IMG/VR virus record: IMGVR_UViG_3300046169_000031
Span: 1-35,861 of that record
DNA length: 35,861 nucleotides
Strand: one strand, 5' to 3'
Source of the DNA: a virus
This document shows positions 23,580 to 30,183 of the stretch, piece after piece. Made by a program: the position numbers and the translations under genes. The notes beneath the pieces were generated by a model. It was not told the DNA's origin and did no database searches. It worked only from the letters and a program-made list of their open reading frames with translations. Numbering within the stretch: the first letter of the stretch is position 1; each line of letters starts with the position of its first letter.

Positions 23580-23937
23580 TGTTAAAGTATTTATCTATGG
23601 TTTCTTTGCAATGGTCAAAACCCTTACAGCAGACAGCGTAGTATCCTCTATCTAAAGCGTTCTGAATGAATAACTTCTGCTCCTTTGAGGGATAAGACTT
23701 CTTGTCTTTTTTTAGCTCTATAAACAAGCCGTTGTACTTCTCGTTTGGCTCGAATATAAGCAGGTCTGATACTCCTCTCAAATATCCTGTGCGCTTTGCC
23801 TTGAGCCTTTGTGAGTAGTGTCTTTGAAACTGACCACCCATTGTTGCAGTAAGTAGTGCATTTGGATATTGCATTTTTACATATTCTACGATAGCTATCT
23901 GCACTCGCTCTTCTGTTAGCTTCGGCTTGTCTGCCAT
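23569..23937 (-). CDS. VRR-NUC domain nuclease
   Basis: The 122 residues cover a whole VRR-NUC fold: EERVQIAIVEYVKMQYPNAL (helix 1), the strand-turn GYLRGVSDLLIFEPNEKYNG with the catalytic Asp in the 'RGvpDLl' motif (Ser replaces Pro), LFIELKKDKKSYPSKEQKLF with the E-x-K pair, and ALDRGYYAVCCKGFDHCKET. These stand-alone proteins are structure-selective endonucleases of phages, probably acting on branched DNA in replication or recombination; the present phage has no other resolvase in view. The start is inside the long overlapping frame of the membrane protein upstream. Confidence 0.8.
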   Translation of the reverse strand: MADKPKLTEERVQIAIVEYVKMQYPNALLTATMGGQFQRHYSQRLKAKRTGYLRGVSDLLIFEPNEKYNGLFIELKKDKKSYPSKEQKLFIQNALDRGYYAVCCKGFDHCKETIDKYFNNEI

Positions 23938-24094
23938 ATTCTATTTCTTTAATTCTTTTCTCGTAATCTGCACAAGTCTTTTTAAGAATATCCATTCTAA
24001 ACTCAACATCACTAATATCGTTTCGCAAATCATTGAGTGCGAATATAAGATATAAAATAGAAATAAGCAATAGTGTTATCAATATTGTTTCCAT
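23648..24094 (-). CDS. Membrane-anchored coiled-coil protein (C-terminal end uncertain)
   Basis: The first 53 residues are convincing: one membrane helix (METILITLLLISILYLIFAL) followed by a coiled coil (LRNDISDVEFRMDILKKTCA). From about residue 53 the frame runs for 290 nt inside the VRR-NUC gene in another frame and becomes Arg-rich (AYIRAKREVQRLVYRAKKRQ), which looks like a shadow. The real gene likely ends near 23937, with the stop lost by an indel or by genuine read-through. Spanin or holin-like roles fit the shape, but the gene lies in the early block; I assign no function. Confidence 0.45.
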   Translation of the reverse strand: METILITLLLISILYLIFALNDLRNDISDVEFRMDILKKTCADYEKRIKEIEYGRQAEANRRASADSYRRICKNAISKCTTYCNNGWSVSKTLLTKAQGKAHRIFERSIRPAYIRAKREVQRLVYRAKKRQEVLSLKGAEVIHSERFR

Positions 24095-24098
24095 AGTC

Positions 24099-25175
24099 CT
24101 ATATGTTTACTACTTGACTATCATCTACTATCGTATCACAACCTATGCAATACTTGCAGTCATCTCCTATCGCATCAGACACATAGACCTTGCTGTCACA
24201 CCATTGGCACTTACCGACATTAGTAAGCATATTGTCATCTTCGTAGTCGTATTGCTCGTGCATATCCCAATCATTGTAAGACTTGTTGCCTACTAGATTT
24301 CCATTTACATAAGCATATCCTAAGTTGTCGTACGTTTCTTTGTATGTAACTCTGTTTGATAACTTACCTTTCTTTTTCTTTCTAGGCTTCCAATCAGACC
24401 ACTCGTCCCAAGATGGAGCTTCAGATTTCTGAACATATAGATTGCAACCTAATAAATCTATAAGTGATGAAATCATATCACAGCAGTTAGTAGCGTCTGC
24501 AACATCTACAACCTCTTTGTCTGAGTGTGGTGCATAGTAGCCGCTAGACATATTAGCTACACATACATCTAAGCCGTTGAGCTTGAGCTGATATACATCC
24601 GTCAATGCACCTGATGTTTCTGCATAGCCGTGCTTGTGAAGTGTAGATGAAATCTTCTGTGAGAACTCCTCGCTGAACAACTGAACATCGTATATGTTGT
24701 TTACGAAGTCTTTGTTGCCACGTCTGTCTGATTGAAAGCAGTAGCCTACATCTTTGAAGAAGTCCATATCTGCGGCGGAGCTACCTACACAGCCTATCTC
24801 CTCGCTGTGAAAGAAAGCGCATTTGACAACATCTTTGTCCAATAGCATCTGTAAGCCAATCCATACACCTACCTTGTCATCGCCACCTATACCTACCTGC
24901 GTTTCTACATCGTTGCTAAATGCAAACAATACACCATCTCTTTCGTAAACACCGAAGTCTTGATGTATATTGTGTACTGTATCTGTGTGAGATACAATGC
25001 AAGGATAGTATTCAGCAGCACCTTTGGTAACATAGATGTTGTTGTCCTTGACCTCGATAGTAGCTTGAGGAACATTGTCCTTGACAAATTGTTGTATGTA
25101 GGCAATCATTAAATCTTCTTGCCCTGAATAAGATTGCACCGATAAGGTGTCGATAAGTAGTTGTTTGTAATTCAT
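24099..25175 (-). CDS. M20/M28-type zinc metallopeptidase-like enzyme with C-terminal zinc ribbon
   Basis: In this 358-residue protein, residues 1-245 show the di-zinc peptidase signature of the MH clan: IVSHTDTVHN (His63, Asp65), GIGGDDKVGV (bridging Asp99/100), FFHSEEIGCVGS (catalytic Glu125, ligand Glu126), CFQSDRRG (Asp150) and SGYYAPHSDKE (His217). The pattern is nearest to peptidase T/M42/M20-type exopeptidases. After a Lys-rich linker, the last 40 residues carry a zinc ribbon (KCQWCDSKVYVSDAIGDDCK, YCIGC). There is no signal peptide, so it acts in the cytosol. It has its own promoter (25207-25237). A peptide-trimming or deacylating role in host takeover is inferred. Confidence 0.8.
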   Translation of the reverse strand: MNYKQLLIDTLSVQSYSGQEDLMIAYIQQFVKDNVPQATIEVKDNNIYVTKGAAEYYPCIVSHTDTVHNIHQDFGVYERDGVLFAFSNDVETQVGIGGDDKVGVWIGLQMLLDKDVVKCAFFHSEEIGCVGSSAADMDFFKDVGYCFQSDRRGNKDFVNNIYDVQLFSEEFSQKISSTLHKHGYAETSGALTDVYQLKLNGLDVCVANMSSGYYAPHSDKEVVDVADATNCCDMISSLIDLLGCNLYVQKSEAPSWDEWSDWKPRKKKKGKLSNRVTYKETYDNLGYAYVNGNLVGNKSYNDWDMHEQYDYEDDNMLTNVGKCQWCDSKVYVSDAIGDDCKYCIGCDTIVDDSQVVNI

Positions 25176-25206
25176 ATAGTTTTGTTTTTGTTTGATTAAT
25201 ACTCTG

Positions 25207-25237
25207 CAAAGATATAACTTTTTTTTGGAATACCAAA
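25207..25237 (-). promoter_or_regulatory. Promoter of the metallopeptidase gene
   Basis: TATCTTTG (25207-25214) with TTTG (25234-25237) 19 nt upstream; 31 nt before ATG 25175. It overlaps the end of the upstream gene. Confidence 0.7.
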
Positions 25238-25238
25238 A

Positions 25239-25634
25239 TTATTTTAATCTTTTTGCTTTACTGATAGTGTCGCCCATCATTTTCTGACTATCCCTATCTT
25301 TCTGATAGTCGGTTAGTTGCCGTTGTTGTCTTTTAAGGTTTGCCTTAGCTTTGTACTCCTTGAGCCATATATTCCAATTACGCACATTTACAAAGCCTCC
25401 ATTATCCGAATGCCTTATACCCTGCTCAAATGCAAACATTACCTCAGCCATCTCCATTGACGGGTAGAACCTCGACAGGTCATCTACTAGCAGTTTCGAC
25501 ATCATCACAATTTGCTCTGTATCGGGTTTCTGACCTAGCATCAGATAACACTTGCTTAGGGCATCTACACAATCTATGTTAAGAGATTCTCTATCGTTGG
25601 CAAATCTATACCATATTTGTCTAGTCTTATCCAT
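25239..25634 (-). CDS. Replication accessory protein, possibly helicase-loader-like
   Basis: The 131-residue protein is helical. DALSKCYLMLGQKPDTEQIV, SKLLVDDLSRFYPSMEMAEV and MFAFEQGIRHSDNGGFVNVR NWNIWLKEYKAK fit a pattern that I know from small proteins encoded next to replication initiators in Bacteroidota phages, where the family measures helicase-loader size. The C-terminus is basic. It follows the 72-aa gene with a 1-nt overlap, and the replication-initiator-like gene lies just upstream. The role is an inference from neighbourhood and pattern, not from a named catalytic motif. Confidence 0.5.
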   Translation of the reverse strand: MDKTRQIWYRFANDRESLNIDCVDALSKCYLMLGQKPDTEQIVMMSKLLVDDLSRFYPSMEMAEVMFAFEQGIRHSDNGGFVNVRNWNIWLKEYKAKANLKRQQRQLTDYQKDRDSQKMMGDTISKAKRLK

Positions 25635-25852
25635 TATAATACTATATTATTTCGTGTTTGCATTCTTCTCATATCAGCCTTATCGTGGCAGACAAATCCT
25701 GTAATCATATAGTGCATATTATACTCATTGATTTTTCTTGACCTTAAAGTTCCGTTGTTATTCATATCTTTAAGAAAATTTTTAGTATACTCACTAGCTC
25801 TACTTCTATTCTTATTGTATTCGTTCCAAAATTCTTCTGTGTAATTAGCCAT
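25634..25852 (-). CDS. Hypothetical early protein
   Basis: The 72 residues (MANYTEEFWNEYNKNRSRAS, then EYNMHYMITGFVCHDKADMR) are charged and helical with no family recognised. The start overlaps the end of the initiator-like gene by 8 nt and the stop overlaps the next gene by 1 nt, so it is translated as part of the replication operon. The 'MITGFVCHDKADMRRM' ending has a single Cys-His pair, too little for a metal site. No other feature stands out. Confidence 0.55.
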   Translation of the reverse strand: MANYTEEFWNEYNKNRSRASEYTKNFLKDMNNNGTLRSRKINEYNMHYMITGFVCHDKADMRRMQTRNNIVL

Positions 25853-26513
25853 TGTTGATTTGTGTTCTAGCTTGTTCCCAAGCGGTTAATACTTGTTTAG
25901 GTTGTGATACTTTTTGTTGTTGGGTAGTATTCTTTTCCCAAGTTCTTACAGATGCTTTCCAATCCTTCATTGCATTCTTACCTACTTTCCAACCGTTAGA
26001 AGAATAGTAGTCGTAAAACTTTTCAGCATCTACATCATTGTTCCTTTCATTGCAATAGTCAGCTACTTCTTCGATTGTTGGCTTTGCAAACCTCTTAACC
26101 TTAGCTTTAACTTTAACTATATCTTTATCCTTATCTTTATTATTAAGGGTACTTTGTACCCCTTGTGAACCCTTCAGATACCCTTCAAGATTATATTTAT
26201 CAAGTAATGCAATTACTGATTTATGCACATTAGAATTAGGATTCAATTCGCCATATTGAAAGTCAATAAATTCAGGAATAAACCACTTATCTCCATTGTC
26301 AAAGATAACTATCTTGTCAAGAAATGCCTGTGGCAACATATCGTATATTAGTTCTTCTCCTACTCTAATAGATGCCACCTCTATATCAACGTCCCATATT
26401 CCTGCGTGATTGCAGTCATCTAATATGTAGAACCATAGTAGCTTGTGTTGTGGCTTTAACTCCCTTAAAAAGCGTTTCTTCCACTTATCTGTATCTGTCA
26501 TTCGTTTTGCCAT
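25845..26513 (-). CDS. Replication initiator-like protein (O/DnaD type)
   Basis: The protein has 222 residues. The N-terminal 90 form a winged-helix-type domain: WKKRFLRELKPQHKLLWFYI, DDCNHAGIWDVDIEVASIRV, WFIPEFIDFQYGELNPNSNV, a pattern common in Bacteroidota phage replication proteins. Residues 108-138 are a charged linker (GSQGVQSTLNNKDKDKDIVK) whose DNA is an origin-like iteron element (26,095-26,186). The C-terminal domain (AEKFYDYYSSNGWKVGKNAM, DWKASVRTWEKN) is the small domain that such proteins share with DnaD/helicase-recruiting factors. In lambda the origin lies inside gene O in the same way. Its role in recruiting the host helicase is inferred. Confidence 0.7.
   Translation of the reverse strand: MAKRMTDTDKWKKRFLRELKPQHKLLWFYILDDCNHAGIWDVDIEVASIRVGEELIYDMLPQAFLDKIVIFDNGDKWFIPEFIDFQYGELNPNSNVHKSVIALLDKYNLEGYLKGSQGVQSTLNNKDKDKDIVKVKAKVKRFAKPTIEEVADYCNERNNDVDAEKFYDYYSSNGWKVGKNAMKDWKASVRTWEKNTTQQQKVSQPKQVLTAWEQARTQINNG
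26095..26186. repeat. Origin-like element B, inside the initiator-like gene
   Basis: CTTTAN tract (26103-26143), palindrome AGGGTA-ctttg-TACCCC (26146-26162), then ACCCCT/ACCCTT/ACCCTT starting at 26158, 26169 and 26180, exactly 11 bp apart. It encodes the charged linker of the replication protein, as the lambda origin lies inside gene O. Confidence 0.75.
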
Positions 26514-26527
26514 AATGTTTTAGTTTT

Positions 26528-26641
26528 TTATTTAATTGTCATTGTAATTAACTCAAACTCATCTCGAGTTATTAATCCTTTCATTAGTCCGAGATATTCT
26601 TTTGATACATCTCTACCTGTTATTTTGCTTATTATAATCAT
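26528..26641 (-). CDS. Very small early protein (37 aa)
   Basis: ATG 26641 gives 37 residues, MIIISKITGRDVSKEYLGLM then KGLITRDEFELITMTIK, with normal-looking codon use and amino acid pattern. A Bacteroidota promoter (TATCTTTG at 26670-26677) lies 28 nt upstream, the same distance as before other early genes here, which supports expression. It leads the unit that continues with the initiator-like gene 14 nt downstream. The C-terminal half resembles short 'isgRDeFelI' regulatory peptides; no function can be assigned. Confidence 0.45.
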   Translation of the reverse strand: MIIISKITGRDVSKEYLGLMKGLITRDEFELITMTIK

Positions 26642-26669
26642 AATGTTTTAGTTTAATTGTTTAACACAG

Positions 26670-26703
26670 CAAAGATAAGTAAACTTTTTTACATACAAGC
26701 AAA
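26670..26703 (-). promoter_or_regulatory. Promoter of the initiator unit
   Basis: TATCTTTG (26670-26677) with TTTG (26700-26703) 22 nt upstream; 28 nt before ATG 26641. Confidence 0.6.
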
Positions 26704-26719
26704 CTTTTTTAGTTTTTTT

Positions 26720-26899
26720 TTAATCAACCTCCTTGTACTTCAGGTATTCATAAATCCTAGCCTTACTTAAATTTAACTTATCTGCAATGTCTGCAACAGA
26801 ATGACCTATGCTTTTTAAATGCTTACAATGTTCAGCAGTTGCTATGGTTTCTATCTTGACTAACTTTGTATGTTCTTTTTGTTTACTATTCCAATTCAT
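26720..26899 (-). CDS. Small HTH protein (59 aa)
   Basis: ATG 26899 overlaps the preceding stop as ATGA and opens 59 residues. After a short basic arm comes a helix-turn-helix, AEHCKHLKSIGHSVADIADK LNLSKARIYEYLK, of the resolvase/Hin type that is used by small phage and plasmid regulators ('G.sv.dIA..l.lSkariYeyLk'). It is a likely repressor or activator acting within the early block, and its stop lies directly before the promoter of the 26641 unit. The target is not visible. Confidence 0.65.
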   Translation of the reverse strand: MNWNSKQKEHTKLVKIETIATAEHCKHLKSIGHSVADIADKLNLSKARIYEYLKYKEVD

Positions 26900-27117
26900 T
26901 TTGTTGTCTTATGATTATCATCTATGTCAATAATAGAATGTGTGTATGGACATAATTCCTTAATAGCTCTTATATTAGCTCTTATATGCTTTCTAACGAA
27001 TTCAATCTCGGTTTTGGTGCTATCTATACCGAGAGAAGCGTTGAGGGCGGCATTGGCTTGTAATAGCTTATCCACCCTCGACACATACTTTCTTTTAGTG
27101 TTCGATTTCACAATCAA
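26896..27117 (-). CDS. Hypothetical early protein
   Basis: This 73-residue protein is basic and helical (MIVKSNTKRKYVSRVDKLLQ, ANAALNASLGIDSTKTEIEF, VRKHIRANIRAIKELCPYTH). No family is recognised. It lies 23 nt after the DUF3127-like SSB gene and overlaps the 59-aa HTH gene by 4 nt, so it is part of the replication operon. The first 30 residues could form a coiled coil. Nothing in the sequence indicates an enzymatic role. Confidence 0.55.
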   Translation of the reverse strand: MIVKSNTKRKYVSRVDKLLQANAALNASLGIDSTKTEIEFVRKHIRANIRAIKELCPYTHSIIDIDDNHKTTK

Positions 27118-27140
27118 ATATTCTTATCAGTTCCCTTACG

Positions 27141-27452
27141 TTAAAAGGGTAAGTCTGATTCTTCTTTAACAGTATCAGCCTTCTCTGTCTTTGCACCACC
27201 GACATTGATTGCCCAAGCTAATATGTTGTTATAGTAGTTTCCTTCATACAGGCGACCTCTGATGTCAATCTTGCAAGTGACCTCAGTTCCTACCTCCATA
27301 CTGTCAATCTTTTCTATGTTGTCTTTAACGACCTCCATCTTGATTGACTGAGGGTATTCGCCTCCTGTGTTTACCACAAACTCTCTTTTTCTAAATCCGC
27401 TGTTGAAAGTTTTAGTTTCAAACTTTGCTTCTAAAGTTCCTTTAATTTCCAT
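27141..27452 (-). CDS. DUF3127-like single-stranded DNA-binding protein
   Basis: The 103 residues begin with the DUF3127 pattern: MEIKGTLEAKFETKTFNSGF, KREFVVNTGGEYPQSIKMEV, EVTCKIDIRGRLYEGNYYNN, an OB-fold-like beta barrel typical of Bacteroidota. The C-terminus is acidic and ends SDLPF, the same kind of tip as the DDIPF of bacterial SSB, which docks repair and replication partners. It probably coats single-stranded DNA at the phage fork. The start overlaps the DnaA-like gene by 11 nt, and the initiator-like gene lies downstream, consistent with a replication role. Confidence 0.75.
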   Translation of the reverse strand: MEIKGTLEAKFETKTFNSGFRKREFVVNTGGEYPQSIKMEVVKDNIEKIDSMEVGTEVTCKIDIRGRLYEGNYYNNILAWAINVGGAKTEKADTVKEESDLPF

Positions 27453-27870
27453 AATAGTTAAAATTGTTTTGATTACTAATTGCTGTTAATTCATTCTTTA
27501 TTTCAAATAACCTATCATCTATAATTATCTTATCTCTTAATAGGGAGTCCATTTCATCTTTTATATTAAGATATGTAATCTCGTCAAAAACCATATCCCT
27601 TACCTTGATGTACTTTCTTATCTCTGACTTGTCAAATGTTAAGAAAGATGCTAATTTCTTTTCGTGAAATATTACTGTTGCGTGGTCTTGATTAAACTTT
27701 CTGCCTATTGACTTATATGTTTGGTCAAAATGCTTCCTAGCCATATAGTAAAACATTCTTCTAGCACCTACAATCTCAGACCTCCTAGACCTAGAGTGTA
27801 GTTCTTTGTCTGTTATGTTGTAATACTTACAAACAGCTTTTTTTAAAACTTCTTCTCTATAACTTGTCAT
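27442..27870 (-). CDS. Stand-alone DnaA domain IV (DNA-binding) protein
   Basis: In this 142-residue protein, residues 6-75 match the C-terminal HTH domain of DnaA: VCKYYNITDKELHSRSRRSE, IVGARRMFYYMARKHFDQTY, KSIGRKFNQDHATVIFHEKK, including the 'DHaTVih' signature that contacts the DnaA box. The AAA+ ATPase and domains I-II are absent, and a coiled-coil-like tail (MDSLLRDKIIIDDRLFEIKN) follows. It could bind DnaA boxes to recruit or block host DnaA. It lies between an HTH protein and the SSB-like gene, overlapping both. Only one perfect DnaA box was noticed in the window (20014-20022). Confidence 0.82.
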   Translation of the reverse strand: MTSYREEVLKKAVCKYYNITDKELHSRSRRSEIVGARRMFYYMARKHFDQTYKSIGRKFNQDHATVIFHEKKLASFLTFDKSEIRKYIKVRDMVFDEITYLNIKDEMDSLLRDKIIIDDRLFEIKNELTAISNQNNFNYYGN

Positions 27871-28093
27871 CGTGCTTAATCATATTTAATAGTTCAACAT
27901 CTCCAAGCTCTTGGTTCTTAAACTCTTCTGCATCAGCTAGTAGCTGTAAGTGTTTAAGCCTAAGCATTGTTGGGTCTTGTAGGTATTTATCTATACTTGT
28001 TCCTTTCAGACCTGTTACTTCGCTAAACCTACGCTTAGTCATTCCTGTTATTCTCACTAATTTGTGAAACTCATTGTTTGCTATCTTTGTCAT
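27857..28093 (-). CDS. Small HTH (Cro/XRE-like) regulator
   Basis: The 78-residue protein holds a helix-turn-helix of the Cro/XRE kind: LVRITGMTKRRFSEVTGLKG TSIDKYLQDPTMLRLKHLQLLAD. The second part gives the recognition helix (TSIDKYLQDP) and the dimer-type helix. It is followed by an acidic end. It overlaps the DnaA-like gene by 14 nt and follows the 68-aa gene by 2 nt. It is one of several tiny HTH genes in this block and may control early promoters with TAnnTTTG boxes; direct targets are not known. Confidence 0.65.
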   Translation of the reverse strand: MTKIANNEFHKLVRITGMTKRRFSEVTGLKGTSIDKYLQDPTMLRLKHLQLLADAEEFKNQELGDVELLNMIKHDDKL

Positions 28094-28095
28094 AA

Positions 28096-28302
28096 TTATT
28101 TATATTCTACGATTTCTAATTCTATTCCAAACTCTACTTTGTAGGTTTCTTTTATCCTGTCATTATCTTCCTTCATATACATATCTATGAAAGATTTTAA
28201 TATTCCTATTGGTCTCTTGCCATCAGAAAGTTTACCTATCTGATTTCTTGTGATTGAGAGTATCGCACCCTCTTTAGTCATTGCGTGTTTTCTTATTGCC
28301 AT
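28096..28302 (-). CDS. Hypothetical early protein, possible HTH
   Basis: The 68 residues (MAIRKHAMTKEGAILSITRN, QIGKLSDGKRPIGILKSFID) contain a weak helix-turn-helix-like stretch at ITRNQIGKLSDGKRPIG, but I cannot fix its family. The start overlaps the next-upstream gene stop by 10 nt and it is followed after 2 nt by the Cro-like gene. The C-terminal part is acidic (YKVEFGIELEIVEYK). It may work together with the neighbouring regulator; this rests only on position. Confidence 0.5.
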   Translation of the reverse strand: MAIRKHAMTKEGAILSITRNQIGKLSDGKRPIGILKSFIDMYMKEDNDRIKETYKVEFGIELEIVEYK

Positions 28303-28529
28303 CTCTTTGTGATTTTATCAAATTGTTCTCTAGGGTCTTTTGGTATGTAATCTTCCTTTAGCTTACCGATTAACTCGTATGCTTCTTGATAGGTTAAATG
28401 TAAAAGACCGTTCTCTATATCTCTAATGTTATCTTGTTCATAAGGAACGCTTGTTAGCAAACCCTCAATAACAGCTATCTGCGTGTTACTGATAGGTTCA
28501 CTAGCAAATATTTCATCTATCCAATCCAT
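28293..28529 (-). CDS. Hypothetical early protein
   Basis: This 78-residue protein (SNTQIAVIEGLLTSVPYEQD, GLLHLTYQEAYELIGKLKED, YIPKDPREQFDKITKRW) follows a 'T..Q...Ie.Ll....y......i.....Ls..eA..li..Lk....P.DPr.qF' pattern that I have seen in uncharacterised phage proteins next to recombination genes. It overlaps the SSAP-like gene stop by 1 nt. No catalytic motif is visible. Position suggests a partner of the annealing protein. Confidence 0.55.
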   Translation of the reverse strand: MDWIDEIFASEPISNTQIAVIEGLLTSVPYEQDNIRDIENGLLHLTYQEAYELIGKLKEDYIPKDPREQFDKITKRWQ

Positions 28530-28924
28530 TAGTCAGCCATTTCATCTTGACCATAAACTCCTTGCTCATAGAATCCTGTAAGCATTAGTACTGCTCTTGA
28601 CTTGGCTCTTTTTTCTGCCATAGCCACAGGAAACTTACCCGCAAGACCCATAGTGTTTTCTTTAGAACATTCGCCAAAAGATTCTACTCTGCGTTGATTC
28701 TCTGACATCTCTGCAACACATCTAAGTACAACCCACTCTCGCTCCATAATGATTGGCTCATAGGAAACTTTTATTCCTCTGTTACTGATAATCTTGTCAA
28801 TTCCTGTTCGTGTAATAATAACAAACCCTCGCTTGTCTTTATACACATCTTCTTGTACTAGACCGTTCTCTGTGAATAGTCTGCGTAAACTTTCTTTCTT
28901 AGTTTCTGTTTTAATTTCTGACAT
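28529..28924 (-). CDS. Candidate ssDNA-annealing / recombination protein
   Basis: The 131-residue protein reads ESLRRLFTENGLVQEDVYKD, FVIITRTGIDKIISNRGIKV and REWVVLRCVAEM, then GKFPVAMAEKRAKSRAVLML TGFYEQGVYG. The motif 'P.AmAEkRAksRavL.ltG' is the kind of helix shared by phage annealing proteins of the Erf/RecT/Rad52-like groups, which bind ssDNA for recombination. No partner exonuclease is seen, though a VRR-NUC nuclease is encoded downstream. It lies in the early operon right after the 75-aa gene. The role is an inference from one motif and position; it could be another ssDNA-binding protein. Confidence 0.5.
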   Translation of the reverse strand: MSEIKTETKKESLRRLFTENGLVQEDVYKDKRGFVIITRTGIDKIISNRGIKVSYEPIIMEREWVVLRCVAEMSENQRRVESFGECSKENTMGLAGKFPVAMAEKRAKSRAVLMLTGFYEQGVYGQDEMAD

Positions 28925-28935
28925 AATAATATTTA

Positions 28936-29163
28936 TTAATGGTTATTAATTTGTGATTTTACTATTGATAGTGATTTTAGGACATACTCGTATGCAAATG
29001 CTTTTCCACGACAGAACTCTGCTTCTAGATTATTATCTTCTGAAAGCATATCTGCTTCTTTTAGGTAAGAGTCCTTTATAAGACTGCAAATTTCTTCTAT
29101 TTCTCTCTCTATAAAAAAGTTTATATCTCCTAGTTTTACCTTTTGTACTTTGATTTCTGACAT
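28936..29163 (-). CDS. Hypothetical early protein, first gene of its unit
   Basis: The 75 residues (MSEIKVQKVKLGDINFFIER, EIEEICSLIKDSYLKEADML, FCRGKAFAYEYVLKSLSIVK) are helical and acidic, with no family recognised. A well-formed promoter (TATATTTG at 29194-29201 and TTTG 19 nt upstream) precedes it with a leader of 30 nt, so it leads the recombination/replication operon. It shares the first residues MSEIK with the following gene, 11 nt downstream, which may reflect an old partial duplication or chance. Confidence 0.55.
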   Translation of the reverse strand: MSEIKVQKVKLGDINFFIEREIEEICSLIKDSYLKEADMLSEDNNLEAEFCRGKAFAYEYVLKSLSIVKSQINNH

Positions 29164-29193
29164 TGTTTAGTTTAGTATTGATTAATAATGATG

Positions 29194-29224
29194 CAAATAT
29201 ACAACAATTATTTATATTACCAAA
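29194..29224 (-). promoter_or_regulatory. Early promoter, recombination/replication operon
   Basis: TATATTTG (29194-29201) with TTTG (29221-29224) 19 nt upstream, matching the Bacteroidota primary sigma consensus; 30 nt before ATG 29163. Confidence 0.75.
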
Positions 29225-29272
29225 CAAAAAGGTATAAAAAAGTAAAAAAAGTTTGCTTTGCTAGAGTGCGGA

Positions 29273-30037
29273 TTACTCCTCTCCCAAGTGCATTGGATAG
29301 GTAATCGGTAGTGTTCCGTTGTCTAAAACAACACCACAAGCGATTATAGAACGCTTAGTAAAGTTCTTAGCATATGCGAGTGCATACTGATTTGTGTTAG
29401 TTACACCACAACCTACCTGCATAGCAAAGTGTCTAGCAGTCTTAGTGCAATGCCAAGATACAGAACACTCCGTATGTATATGACCCTGCACTACTGATTT
29501 ACCCCAATTTACCATTCTGTTGTGCGCACCTCTTGCTCCGCTACTACCTGTTCCGTGAGTATAGATAACACCATCTTGCTCAAAGCTATCATCAAATGTC
29601 CAAGTAGGCACTTGTAAGGCTTCTGAGAGGTCTTTAAGCCATCTTTGTGATATTCCCATAGCTACCGCCTTACGAGATATTATAGCATCGTGGTTACCAA
29701 TACACACCCTTGCATTAGGGAATGCTTCGTGCCAAGGTTGTAACTGACTAATAGCTCTATCTAGTTCTTCTCCTGCACCAAAACCATCAGGGTGTGTTTC
29801 GTGGAAGCTAGAAAAATGTGAGTCAATTAAATCTCCTATGAAGATTACATCGTTGCAGTTATTCTTTTCATAGACCTCTAAGCAATGCTCTAGGTATGAG
29901 CCACCATCATTGCATTGTCCTTTGATAAATGGTGCGTGTAAATCTCCTACAACGAGTACGTTACGAGTTTCTTTCTCTCTCATCTTTTGTATGATGTCGT
30001 ACTCTGATTCGGATAGTCTAGGTCTGTATTGTTTCAT
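29273..30037 (-). CDS. Calcineurin-like metallophosphoesterase
   Basis: I start at ATG 30037 (MKQYRPRLSESEYDI) since an upstream ATG at 30055 falls in the promoter box; the product has 254 residues. All metallophosphoesterase motifs are present: VLVVGDLHAPF (D-x-H), VIFIGDLIDSHFSS (GD), ARVCIGNHDAI (GNHD), GVIYTHGTGSSGA (H) and VVQGHIHTECS (GHxH). The family uses two metal ions to hydrolyse phosphodiesters or phosphomonoesters, in phages often acting on DNA ends or nucleotides. It is the first gene after the lysis-module terminator and thus probably the first early gene. The substrate is unknown. Confidence 0.85.
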   Translation of the reverse strand: MKQYRPRLSESEYDIIQKMREKETRNVLVVGDLHAPFIKGQCNDGGSYLEHCLEVYEKNNCNDVIFIGDLIDSHFSSFHETHPDGFGAGEELDRAISQLQPWHEAFPNARVCIGNHDAIISRKAVAMGISQRWLKDLSEALQVPTWTFDDSFEQDGVIYTHGTGSSGARGAHNRMVNWGKSVVQGHIHTECSVSWHCTKTARHFAMQVGCGVTNTNQYALAYAKNFTKRSIIACGVVLDNGTLPITYPMHLGEE

Positions 30038-30052
30038 ATGTGTATGTTTTTG

Positions 30053-30084
30053 CAATTATACGAAAAAAATATATAAAAAACAAA
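30053..30084 (-). promoter_or_regulatory. Early promoter, metallophosphoesterase
   Basis: TATAATTG box (30053-30060) with TTTG (30081-30084) 20 nt upstream. It lies in the T-tract of the preceding terminator and 16 nt before ATG 30037. A further TATATTTG (30153-30160) upstream has no good -33 partner. Confidence 0.55.
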
Positions 30085-30085
30085 T

Positions 30086-30105
30086 GGAGTGCCGAGAAGC
30101 ACCCC
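30086..30105 (-). terminator. Terminator ending the late/lysis unit
   Basis: In the minus-strand RNA, GGGGUGC and GCACUCC form a 7-bp stem (one G-U pair) around UUCUCG, followed by AUUUGUUUUUUAUAUAUUUUUUU. It lies after the holin gene and just before the first early gene. Confidence 0.85.
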
Positions 30106-30183
30106 ACTTGAAAACTAAAACAAAATCTAATCACATCATACAGACGTATGTGCAAATATAGTAAAAAAGAAGCAAGTTAAAAG

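Noticed and set aside
30137-30150. Inverted repeat CATAC-agac-GTATG as an operator
   Set aside because: Only 5-bp arms and no second copy at other promoters.
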